NCBI GenBank assembly: GCA_016871495.1
Contig: VHDF01000008.1
Location: forward strand, 1-64,000
Direction: 5' to 3'
DNA from: Verrucomicrobiota bacterium
GTDB taxonomy: Bacteria; Verrucomicrobiota; Verrucomicrobiia; Limisphaerales; VHDF01
Length of the DNA: 64,000 nt
Position 1 is the first letter of the stretch; each line of letters opens with the position of its first letter. The notes beneath the pieces were generated by a model, which saw only the letters and a list, made by a program, of their open reading frames with translations, did no database searches and was not told the origin of the DNA. The translations under genes were made by a program, and so were the position numbers. Below, in pieces: positions 52,801-61,200 of this stretch.

Positions 52801-53990
52801 CCATACTCCATGAAACTCTGGATGGTCTGCCCATCAGGCCGCACCAGCGCCAGAAACCCACCCTGAGGAGACAGCTCAAAGGATGCGTGCAGAAAACGAT
52901 TCGTAGCCAGACTGCGGTTTCTGCCCGACGCGAACACCACCTGGTAGCTGTAAGGCGACATCACCAAACTCGGTATTTTCCAACGAGTGAGGTTGGACCG
53001 GGAATCCGTCACGAACCAACCGGTCAGGTCCACACTCGACTCCGACCCGTTGAGCAACTCGAACCAGGAAGGCGTTTTCGCAAATTCATCCTCAAAATCC
53101 GAGTTGACCGCCGCGAGTTCGGATACGATGGGACCTCCCCGGTCCACCACCGGCACGACTTGAGTCGTCGCCCGCAGGTTATCGATGGCCAAGTCCATCG
53201 TCCGAGTCGTTGTGCGAGCCGTGAAACCGAATTGGTCTCCGAGCCGCGGATTAAACCCCGGCAGCACCAAATCACTGCAAACCACTTTCCCATCGTAGGT
53301 GACATCCAATCCAAACTCGTCCCACCGGATCGAAAGCGGTCGGAAGAGCATCTCGTAAACGAAGACCCGCGGAAACTTGGCCGCGAGCACGCCCCCAACC
53401 GAGACGACGATGGCTGAGTTCCCCGTCTCTTCGTCGAAAGGGTCGAAAGCCAGCGTCATCCCACCCGGCAGGGGCGCGAATCCGCCCTCGCCTGTGCCGG
53501 CGTCGAGAGGCAATTTTCCCAAACTGATGGACCACCCTTCCCCTGTTTCCTGATCGTCGGGACGATTCATCCCGATCGTGCAGCTCAATTCGAAAGAGCG
53601 CATCACTCCGTTGGGATCGAGCACGGGCAGTCGAAACGCCGCAGCGCTATGTTCCACACTCCGGTGCGAGAGCCATAAAGCGCGATTCACTACTTTGCCG
53701 AGAACCGCCGCCCCACCATCCCTCCGTTCCACAGTCACCGAGGAACCATCCGAAAGTTCGCCTGTGCCATCGGCATACTCGAAAGTTTGCGCGCCGCCCG
53801 CGCCAGGATAAACCCCGGCGTAATCATCAAAACTCAGAAAGAGAAGGAGGACCCAACTCCACGCGAACACTCGAAACCAACTCAGGCCTCCCCGGGCAGA
53901 TTTGTTCCGCGGACTCAAGTCCGAGTCGGAGTCCTCCTCACGAAGGCAGGACACCGTTGCGACGCGCATCTCGTGCATGACTCCTACCAT
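49860..53990 (-). CDS. Giant secreted CotH-kinase / lamin-tail-domain protein
   Basis: 1376 residues. A hydrophobic segment near 40-56 (FAWSWVLLLFLSF) is the likely signal anchor. Regions in order: a lectin-like N-terminal domain (about 70-270), lamin-tail domain (about 290-400, SWFELLNGSESSVDLTGWFV), chitobiase-type C-terminal strand domain (IRYTLDRTEPGPSSAIYSGP), CotH-kinase domain (about 590-900: WILYGPWSEKTLMRNKLVFDW, YRGIYVLMEKMKRGKDRV, DFNISLGNADY), a second chitobiase-like segment (IYYTLDGSDPRRPGG), a second lamin-tail domain (about 1080-1190) and a C-terminal verrucomicrobial domain. CotH proteins phosphorylate spore-coat or secreted proteins; here the target is probably extracellular. 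Confidence 0.87.
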   Translation of the reverse strand: MVGVMHEMRVATVSCLREEDSDSDLSPRNKSARGGLSWFRVFAWSWVLLLFLSFDDYAGVYPGAGGAQTFEYADGTGELSDGSSVTVERRDGGAAVLGKVVNRALWLSHRSVEHSAAAFRLPVLDPNGVMRSFELSCTIGMNRPDDQETGEGWSISLGKLPLDAGTGEGGFAPLPGGMTLAFDPFDEETGNSAIVVSVGGVLAAKFPRVFVYEMLFRPLSIRWDEFGLDVTYDGKVVCSDLVLPGFNPRLGDQFGFTARTTTRTMDLAIDNLRATTQVVPVVDRGGPIVSELAAVNSDFEDEFAKTPSWFELLNGSESSVDLTGWFVTDSRSNLTRWKIPSLVMSPYSYQVVFASGRNRSLATNRFLHASFELSPQGGFLALVRPDGQTIQSFMEYGPQDRGASFGEHANSRLRGHMFPPSPGAVNVSIPQEKGFAPEVQFSHAGVLLDSAVHLVLESSPVPGLVIRYTLDRTEPGPSSAIYSGPIALQRLTMVRARAYAPGYLPGRITGRTFVFLDETLTRYNGSERVFDSNLPLVFLESFGFGVDGSSGGSNPFRPVYAVVLSPDPVTGRASLRGPPDYAGPAGAHVRGESSSGFGQKSYALELRDEEGKDLDASLAGMPEESDWILYGPWSEKTLMRNKLVFDWMRSMRGQDGTAMRTRFVELFFHQSNPASGKVGYGSYRGIYVLMEKMKRGKDRVPLENLNSKTTDPELITGGYIFRKDKEDPVKTRWTTPRFNMPLQSFDPDQINPAQLNYLRGFLSSFETALMGSNFRDSTAGYRAYLDPDTFIDAQWMLEVAKQVDGYVFSTYFHKDRAGRLRSGPLWDFNISLGNADYATGDRFSGWLYDIAGGVGQNYYPRLHNDPEYRLAHWDRYWEWRREILSEERITSTIDGYMKTLLDGYEGAISNRAPANIQNPVARHFRRWPGLGVRDWPNPAAATTLRTWQAEVGYMRNWLRQRLEWLDDQSLRTLNTVLRPPQPSRRGGILDAPVEISISPFQRVAAGVQYPQGTIYYTLDGSDPRRPGGVVSPAATRYSSPILLDRSRVLKARTLVQNQWSPLLEEAYLVGPVPAKRGNVVISELMFQPAELSEEEKRAGLVEASQFEFLELMNVSVHTVDLKGVSLTKGVSFAFDHAAAGARFLGPGESRVLVADRRAFEMRNPHVPAGNILGQYAGRLDNGGETLIWRDARGEVIQEFQYNDTSLWPDEALAEGKSYVIKHPKAGDDWNNPGSWTASARSGGTPGVSGTGSPRFQGEPARDGDGDGATDLTEFLSGTDPENPHSRDSVQAVVVRVDGLPHLELRFVRQPGIQGVRMVWEHSFDLSTWSLAGAGLKLAATTPLPDGRVMDAFRASVDASPAPGARAGYWRLRFELE

Positions 53991-54028
53991 CCGGCAACTC
54001 CTCGAACCTGGAAAGGAATTCCTGCCGC

Positions 54029-54193
54029 TTGGAATGAATTCAACCGCAACGCGGTTGTGGCTTTAACCTGCCAAACAGAAATAGGTTTTCATCACAACCT
54101 CGTTGGGTTTGGTTTCCATGGGCGAACCGTGACCCAAGGTAGCTCGTTCCTCGCAACCTTGGGCTCACGGACGGAATCCCGTTGGGATGCTTG
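54029..54193 (+). repeat. Repeat E, one-armed copy
   Basis: Matches the loop and right arm of the 48285-48510 element (caaccgcaacgcggttgtgg, gacccaaggtagctcgttcc, ctcgcaaccttgggctca) but lacks the left arm. It sits between the CotH and IgGFc-like genes. The rest of the 53991-54500 gap holds a C-like fragment (ggcgtttacgccg, about 54269) and repeat F. Confidence 0.85.
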
Positions 54194-54381
54194 AGGTGCT
54201 CGACATGCCTGTCCTGGTGTATTCTTACGCATCAAAGCGAGTGGAACCCATCGGGCGATCAGGAGCGCGGCGTTTACGCCGTTCCAGGATGTGATGGCAT
54301 GGGCGCTTGGCATGTTCAAGGTGCGAGGTTTGTTGGAAGAGCAAACCCTCCCTGCCGTCCCCGAAAAGTCCAAGACCTCCT

Positions 54382-54446
54382 CTTCCCGGCTCATTTTCGT
54401 TCCACTCCCCACCCTTCCCTCCGCTTCGAGATTCGGAGGTCTGAAG
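54382..54446 (+). repeat. Repeat F, copy 2
   Basis: Reads cttcccggctcattttcgtt and ccctccgcttcgagattcgg, corresponding to 48722-48790 in the same orientation. It lies 55 bp beyond the stop of the IgGFc-like gene. Confidence 0.75.
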
Positions 54447-54500
54447 CTTCAAACTACACCGTCTTTCATCAACCGCCCTCCACCCTTGCTCAAAAGCTCC

Positions 54501-57500
54501 TCACGGTCCGGTTCGCAATCGAACGAAATAAAGCTGCTCCGCCAGCTTCCCAACGGTTTCAACCGCCTTGTAGAAAACCTGCTCGTAAGCTCCCATGGGG
54601 ATCGTCTCATCGCCCAAGAATTGGAAGATGTCCGGACCTGATTTCCAATCGGCTCCCTCGGCATCCGTGCGACCTTCCAACACCAGTTCGATGCCATTCC
54701 CACCTATGGGGCGCTTGTAGGATACCTTCAGGAACTGAACACCCCCCTCCGTGGCGATTGAGAGTTTCAAGATATCCAAGACCGTCGTCTTGAGTTTTGG
54801 GTCCGCTCCCGTGGCTTGCTCGATCGCGTTGGGAATGCCGTCGGCGTCCGGATCCGCCTCCGGTCCCCAAACCGTGCTCTTCAGCGAAAGATTGGAAGCC
54901 GTGGAAGCGCCAAAATTTTTCTCCTCCCAGGGTCCCTCGACGGTGACGACCACCACGCATTGAGTGGAATTGCCGCTGGAGTCCGAAGCCGAAACCACCA
55001 CCTGATGTTTGCCGATCGGCAGCGGTGTCCCTGGCGCCGGGGACTGAGTGATCTTCAGCCGGTTCACGGGCGTGCAGTCGTCAAAAAAGTCCATGGACGA
55101 CACGAAATCCGGCGTCGACGCGACGCATGGCGACTGTCCCGTGGTTGAATTCACCGGCTTCTGACAGTGCAAAGTGACCTCCGGCGGACAACTCATGAGC
55201 GGCCCATCGAAGTTCGTGAATTCCATTCCACCCGGATAACCATACGAATCGAACTCGGAGAAACCGTATCCTGTCAGCCCGATGGGCCCTTTCCCGCGGA
55301 TGAAATAGGCGGTGGCCGGTTGCAACCGAACCTGCGCATAGACCGCCCCCCCACCCACAAAACTTCCCTTGGTGATGTCCGCGGGATTCCACGCCCCCAA
55401 TCCCAGACCATTGAGGGTCGTGCTGTTCAGCTCCGTCAAATTGCGGGCCACGATATTGACATAGTTGGCCTCGAAATCCACCGCCTTGGGGGTCTGGATT
55501 CGGTAATCAAAGAACCAGCTCTCCACCGGCTGTATCAGGGTCGTGAAAGGATCGGCGTGAACCACGTGGTCGAAGTCCGAACTGGATGAAATCTGGGTCA
55601 CCAAAGCGGGCCCGCGCGCATTCACACGCGTTGCGGATTTGATGAACACATCTTTGAACTGACCCCGGTCGAGATTGAAACTCTGATTTCCGTCGCTGCT
55701 CGCCAAGGTCACGAGATTCTTATCCTCCGCCGAAAGGATGCGCAGCGTGTCGCCCAGGCGGGTCGCCAGAGGAGCCACCAGATAGCTGGTCCCCCACAAA
55801 TTGACCGGCAACAACTGCTCGACAACCACGTCGCAAAAGAATTGATTCACCGATTGGACATTGGCGCAGCGGTGCGACCCAAATACCGAGATGGGTTTGT
55901 TGGCGACAAGGCGGGTTCCCGTCAGATCGGCGGGCTTGCCGTTCTCATTCCGCAATTGATAGGTCTCACCCCGCTTCAATTTGACGACAAACGGAGTTCC
56001 CGCCGGGTGCGAACCGACCTTGCCGGAAGGCGTGATGGTTACCTCTGTGTTGTTGGCTACCGCGACGATGGCAAATTGCGTGCCGTTCAAAATCGGAATG
56101 CCGTTAAAAACGTTCGGATAAGCCGAAATCCAATATTCCAAACCCAGACATTTCACCGGCAGCGCCAAAAAACTGTCCGTCGTGTAATCCATCCGAGTTG
56201 TCCCGTAAACGGCGACCTCCGCGGAAGCCGTGACACGAATCGCTTTGTGCTCGATCTGCTCGGGTCCTCTCAATTCCAGCACCGAGGGAATCGCGACGGT
56301 GAGGGAGCCCTCCGCGGGGATGGAAAAACTCTTTGGGAAACCCGAAATCGAGTATCCAGGAAGATCCACCACCCCCACGGTCTTGGGTGGGCCCGCGATG
56401 ATCAAACTCAAGGCAAGGGGCGTGTCGGGTTCCTGCGCGTAGTTTTCGGGAAAGGCGATCCAAAAGTCCCTGCCATTCGTCCGCTTGGCACAATCACCGC
56501 CGGTGGCTCCCCGATCATATTCCAAGCAGAGCTGCGTGGGGAGAATCAGGAATCGCCGGGCGTTGGAATCATGGCTCAATCCATGAAATGCCAGCACGTT
56601 TCCGCCGGATTTCAGAACACCGAGGTAATCGCTCAAATCAATGTCTTCCGCCACCAATCCCTCGGCATCCGGTCGATCGATTGGAGCTTTGCTATTCCAC
56701 GTCGTGTTTTCCGGCGCGTTCCGCCTCGCCACCTCAGCCCCGTTCAAATAGGCGATGAACCCGTCGGAATATTGCATTCTCAGTTTCAAGCCCGTCGCCA
56801 GCGAGGGCGAAACGGGCACATTGAACGGCACCCGGATGAAGGCCGAAGCATTCTTGCCTCGCATGGGAACACGCACGTCGGTCCCGATCAAACCGCTATA
56901 AAGCTGGCCTGGACCCGGTCCCGCATTGAAATCCTCGTCCAAAACCGACAACCCCTGCATCCCTGCGGCAAAAACCGCTTCAACCTGCGAATCCTCCAGT
57001 GACTTTCCCCAAATGATGAAGTCGTCCAACTGGCCTGTATAAGGAAACTGACCGGCCAGATCTCTGCCCTCGAAGAGGTCCGCCTGGCTGACAATCGTGT
57101 CCAATGCTTGCGAAGTCAACGCGGCCATCCCGATTCTTTTCCCATTCAAGTAACCCACGACCTGCCCGGCACTTCGGTTCACAACGAGTGCGGCATGATG
57201 CCACGTGTTGGGGGCGGTGGGACCCAGAGTGATCGTCTTGGCACCCGCGGGACTCACAACCTGAACGAAAGTGGAGGCTTGCGTGCGATAGATGCGCCAT
57301 CCCGAAGGCAGCGCTGTCGCCGCCCCGGCAGGTTGCTTCGAAACCATCACTTCCGTGTAGGTCTGCCCGACGGTGCTCGCCTGCTCTCGCGTGGGGCGAA
57401 ACCAAATCGCGGCCGTAAACGAACCGGCCCCGGGATCCAGTTCCACGTGATTCGCGACCCTGACTTGGTCCCCGGCATCCCCTGAAAACCCGAATCCCTC

Positions 57501-58220
57501 TTCAATGCGTCCGGCCCCTTGGCTAACCCCCCCGACCATCGTGCCATGATGCAGCAACGGTCCGCTCTTATCCAGAACCTGAGTGGCATTGAGGTCGGGT
57601 TTGTCGAAGGTGTGGTGCAAAATCACCTGTTGTCGAAACGGGTTCTCCCCGACATCAAACCCCACTCCAGTCACTCCGCGAATCCAATGCTTATCCGAAA
57701 AACTGGCGAGCACCCAATCCATGCCCATGTTGTTGGTTGGAATCAGCGTCCGGGCCACGGCTCCCTTCTGGAGCAGTTGCAGCCCGTTGCAGAAACATCG
57801 ATTGGTCGGATCACTGAAGGTGTGGGCCTGGGCCAGTTGAATCGTAAACAATCCCGAGTAAGGCACGCTGCAATCGTAGCCGAAATTGGTGTGCAGCTTT
57901 CCGTTCGGCCCGGCGGGACGCCGGTCTTTACCCGAGGCGAACAGCCGCAAAGTCTGGCCTGAGGTCAGCGCATACCCCGCCGGAAACTGCCACTTATTCG
58001 GAACCTTTGGGTCGTCCGTGAGATAATGGCCGGAGAGGATGCCGGTTTCCAGCGACCGAATCTCGATGTAAGCGGGAAAATCTCCATCCTCATCCGCAAA
58101 CGTCGTGTTGGCGGCCGCGGGCACCACGGTCACAAATCGAAGCTGCCCCTGAACCTCGACACTCCACGCCAGCGATGCCCAAGCCAGCAGGAACCCGCAA
58201 AAGTGCCGAATCGTTTTCAT
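54501..58220 (-). CDS. Giant secreted LamG / IgGFc-binding-like / HYR protein
   Basis: 1239 residues with a signal peptide (HFCGFLLAWASLAWSVEVQG). Regions in order: N-terminal all-beta region; LamG/concanavalin-like domain (about 205-400: GFGFSGDAGDQVRVANHVEL, WHHAALVVNRSAGQVVGYLNG); a second lectin-like region (about 430-570); an IgGFc-binding-like domain (about 580-900: GRDFWIAFPENYAQEP, VSVFGSHRCANV-like text and NLWGTSYLV); HYR repeat (about 1008-1090: SCPPEVTLHC, HQVVVSASDSSGNSTQC); and a C-terminal tail with calcium-loop-like ADPDADGIPNAIEQATG. The ATG overlaps the RTX gene stop (ATGA, 58217-58220). Probably a large surface or matrix adhesin. Confidence 0.85.
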   Translation of the reverse strand: MKTIRHFCGFLLAWASLAWSVEVQGQLRFVTVVPAAANTTFADEDGDFPAYIEIRSLETGILSGHYLTDDPKVPNKWQFPAGYALTSGQTLRLFASGKDRRPAGPNGKLHTNFGYDCSVPYSGLFTIQLAQAHTFSDPTNRCFCNGLQLLQKGAVARTLIPTNNMGMDWVLASFSDKHWIRGVTGVGFDVGENPFRQQVILHHTFDKPDLNATQVLDKSGPLLHHGTMVGGVSQGAGRIEEGFGFSGDAGDQVRVANHVELDPGAGSFTAAIWFRPTREQASTVGQTYTEVMVSKQPAGAATALPSGWRIYRTQASTFVQVVSPAGAKTITLGPTAPNTWHHAALVVNRSAGQVVGYLNGKRIGMAALTSQALDTIVSQADLFEGRDLAGQFPYTGQLDDFIIWGKSLEDSQVEAVFAAGMQGLSVLDEDFNAGPGPGQLYSGLIGTDVRVPMRGKNASAFIRVPFNVPVSPSLATGLKLRMQYSDGFIAYLNGAEVARRNAPENTTWNSKAPIDRPDAEGLVAEDIDLSDYLGVLKSGGNVLAFHGLSHDSNARRFLILPTQLCLEYDRGATGGDCAKRTNGRDFWIAFPENYAQEPDTPLALSLIIAGPPKTVGVVDLPGYSISGFPKSFSIPAEGSLTVAIPSVLELRGPEQIEHKAIRVTASAEVAVYGTTRMDYTTDSFLALPVKCLGLEYWISAYPNVFNGIPILNGTQFAIVAVANNTEVTITPSGKVGSHPAGTPFVVKLKRGETYQLRNENGKPADLTGTRLVANKPISVFGSHRCANVQSVNQFFCDVVVEQLLPVNLWGTSYLVAPLATRLGDTLRILSAEDKNLVTLASSDGNQSFNLDRGQFKDVFIKSATRVNARGPALVTQISSSSDFDHVVHADPFTTLIQPVESWFFDYRIQTPKAVDFEANYVNIVARNLTELNSTTLNGLGLGAWNPADITKGSFVGGGAVYAQVRLQPATAYFIRGKGPIGLTGYGFSEFDSYGYPGGMEFTNFDGPLMSCPPEVTLHCQKPVNSTTGQSPCVASTPDFVSSMDFFDDCTPVNRLKITQSPAPGTPLPIGKHQVVVSASDSSGNSTQCVVVVTVEGPWEEKNFGASTASNLSLKSTVWGPEADPDADGIPNAIEQATGADPKLKTTVLDILKLSIATEGGVQFLKVSYKRPIGGNGIELVLEGRTDAEGADWKSGPDIFQFLGDETIPMGAYEQVFYKAVETVGKLAEQLYFVRLRTGP

Positions 58221-61200
58221 GGCGTCAGACTGAGGAGCAACAACTCCACGTTGAGATTCGACAACACGAGGCTCAGGTTCGGACTGATCACCTGAACGCC
58301 ATTGTTCGCAAGATTGACCTGCCCTGGATTGAACCCGACCAGGGTGTCCACCCCTTCGCCGTCTGCTTCCAAAATCGAATCAATCCCCAGCATGTTCGAA
58401 AGATTGAAGAGATAGAAATCGTTACCCTTGCCCCCCAGCAGAATATCAAACCCGCCACGGCCCTCGAGATAATCCGCATCGTCCCCGCCGATCAGGATGT
58501 CGTTCGACGAACCCCCAATGAGCGTGTCCACCCCGCCCAAGCCTGACAATACAACCCGGCCGGCGAACCCGGAAGCATCCAGCGTGTTGTTACTGGAACC
58601 ACCGGTCAGAAGGGCTTGTTCGAATCCCACCAGGGTATCGACTTCAGAACCGATCTTGAGCTGGGTATTGGTCAGAACAAAATCCGCATCCCTCGTTTCA
58701 CGGACGATATCAATGCCCAAGCCGCCATCCAGCAGGTCCGAACCGCCGCCGCCCATGATGAAATTGTTCAGGTTGTTTCCAGTCAGGGTGTCCGCCATGG
58801 CTCCACCCACAACGCTCTCAATGAACGGACCGATGATCTGCAGCGTAAAATTCGGCGTCACCGGCTGCGGGACGAAGACTCCAAGATTCAACGTGACGCT
58901 TCTCGATTCAGTCTTGGCGAAGGTAATCGTGTCCAAGCCGCCATCATCCGCGAGGAAATCGCTGCCCAGGTTGTCATCGGCATCGAATTCGAATATGTCA
59001 TTTCCCAACCCGCCATTGAGCTGATCATTTCCTCCCGCGCCGACGAGAAAATCATCCCCTCCGCCCCCGTCCAGAACATCCGCTTCATCCCCGCCCTCGA
59101 GGCGGTCCTTCCCGAGGCCTCCGTTGAGGGTGTCCACTCCCTTGTTCCCCTCAAGGACGTTATCCAAATCGTTTCCGGTGAGGGAGTCATTGTTCTGGCT
59201 TCCCTTCACATTTTCAACCCAGGCCGGTCCCGGCAACTGAAGCTGCAAATGGGCGTTCACCACCTGCAGCGCGTTGGACGCCAAGTTCAACGCGATTCCC
59301 AGGGTGGTGGTGCTCCCGAAATCAAGGGTGTCGGTGCCCCCCGAATCGGCAAGCACATCAAGTCCTAAGGCGCTGTCGGCGTCGAAGACATAGAGATCGT
59401 CTCCATCTCCGCCGTGCAGAATTGAGTTGCCGGGGCCGCTGACCAGCGTGTCCGCGCCGTCGCCACCAGCAAGCGCATGGATCCCTGTTCCAGCATAGAG
59501 CACATCATTTCCATTCATGCCGAAGAGAACCGCTTGCCCCGAGTATCCTCGCGCATCCAGCACGTTGTCGCCGTCGCCCCCCGTCAGCAGCGCGCGCTCA
59601 ATGCCGGTAAAAACAACCTGTCCCGCACCGCCCGCCAGGAGAATGCCCGCGTCGGTGATGGTAAAATCATGGTCCCCTTCCAGCTTCACCGTGTCCCCGA
59701 AAATCTGTCCCGCGCCATCGATGGTAATAGGCCCGTTCGTCCAGCCGGTCACATCGAAGACGTTGTCGCCCGGACCGCCGGTCACTTTGATCAATTCCAC
59801 CTGAGCGACCTGGTCGAACTCGGATTCCGGAGTCAACGGATCGTCATCGATGACGATCGCGTTGTTGACCAGCACGAAGAGCTTTGCGTCTTTGACGATG
59901 TCAATTTTGTCGCCGGTGCCGGCTCCGCCATCGAGAACATCATCCCCCGTTCCACCCGACAGAACATCATCGCCTTCTCCTCCCTTCAGAGTATCGGCCC
60001 ATGGCGAACCGATCAGGGTGTCGTTCCCGGCCCCGCCTTTGAGCGTCACCATGATCCTGGGCTGGCTTTGAGGATTCAGGCTCAATGCCGAGGCGTCCAT
60101 CAGATCGTCGGTGGCCCCGCCGGTAAGCTCCACCCTCTCGATGCCCAGCAACTCGAATGCCTGATCGGCCACTCCGTCAACAGCGGCGCGATCCAATTCG
60201 ACACGGACATCCGATGCGCCCAAGTTCAGCAACTTGAAGTCCCCGGCGGCTTGCATGAGGAATTGGTCTGCACCAAGCCCGACCCCGGTAATCTTCGCGC
60301 TGCCACTCCAGCCGGTGAGATTGAACGTGTTCGACCCTTCGCCCCCTTTCAACTCCGCCGCTTCAACCGAATTGAGTGATTCGATCTCGCCGTTGCTCTT
60401 GAAGAGGTTCGCGTTGTTGAGGACGAAGTGGACATTACCGGATTCGATCAAGAGATCCACGCCCTCACCGCCTCCGATCGTGTCGAATCCGGCGCCGGGA
60501 TGGAAAATGTCATCGCCTTCACGCCCAATCAGCGTGTCGTCCCCTGGTCCCCCGTAAAAGGTATTCGATTCCGAGTTACCTTTGAGAGTGTCGTTCTTGT
60601 CCCCTCCCCGAATCTCCTCAAAACCACCTGCCCCAAGAACCAGGGTCAATCCACCCACCGGCTGCGGAGCCAGCGAGTTCAAGTCGACATTCACCGCCAC
60701 ACCGCTCGTCAGGGAGAAATCCAGCACATCGCGGCCCGGGTCGCCGAGATTCTCGACGATCGTTTCCACCCCCCATGGCAAGTCGGCATCGAAACGATAG
60801 GTCTCACTTCCTTCCCGGCCTTCAAGACGGTCGTTCCCCAGCCCTCCCAATAGCACATTGTCTCGCGCGTTGCCGATCAGGAGGTCGTCGCCGCTTCCTC
60901 CCAGCAGGGCGTCAATATCCTCATCCCCGAAGATGAGAGACAGCGGCCCCCCCAACCAAACCTCCCGGGCGACGTTCAGAATATGCACGTCCACGGTTAG
61001 ATTGTGGCTCAATGCGGTGAAATCCAGGGTGTCAAATCCCTTGTCCGAGGCGGCGGACGCGCCATCGCCATTGCCCGTGACCGTATCCACTCCCGTGTCG
61101 GCATTCGTGAAAACAAATACGTCATCTCCCTTGCCACCGATCATCTCGTCATTGCCACCCTTGCCCTGGAAGGTGACGTCGCCGGAATACCCCGACGCAT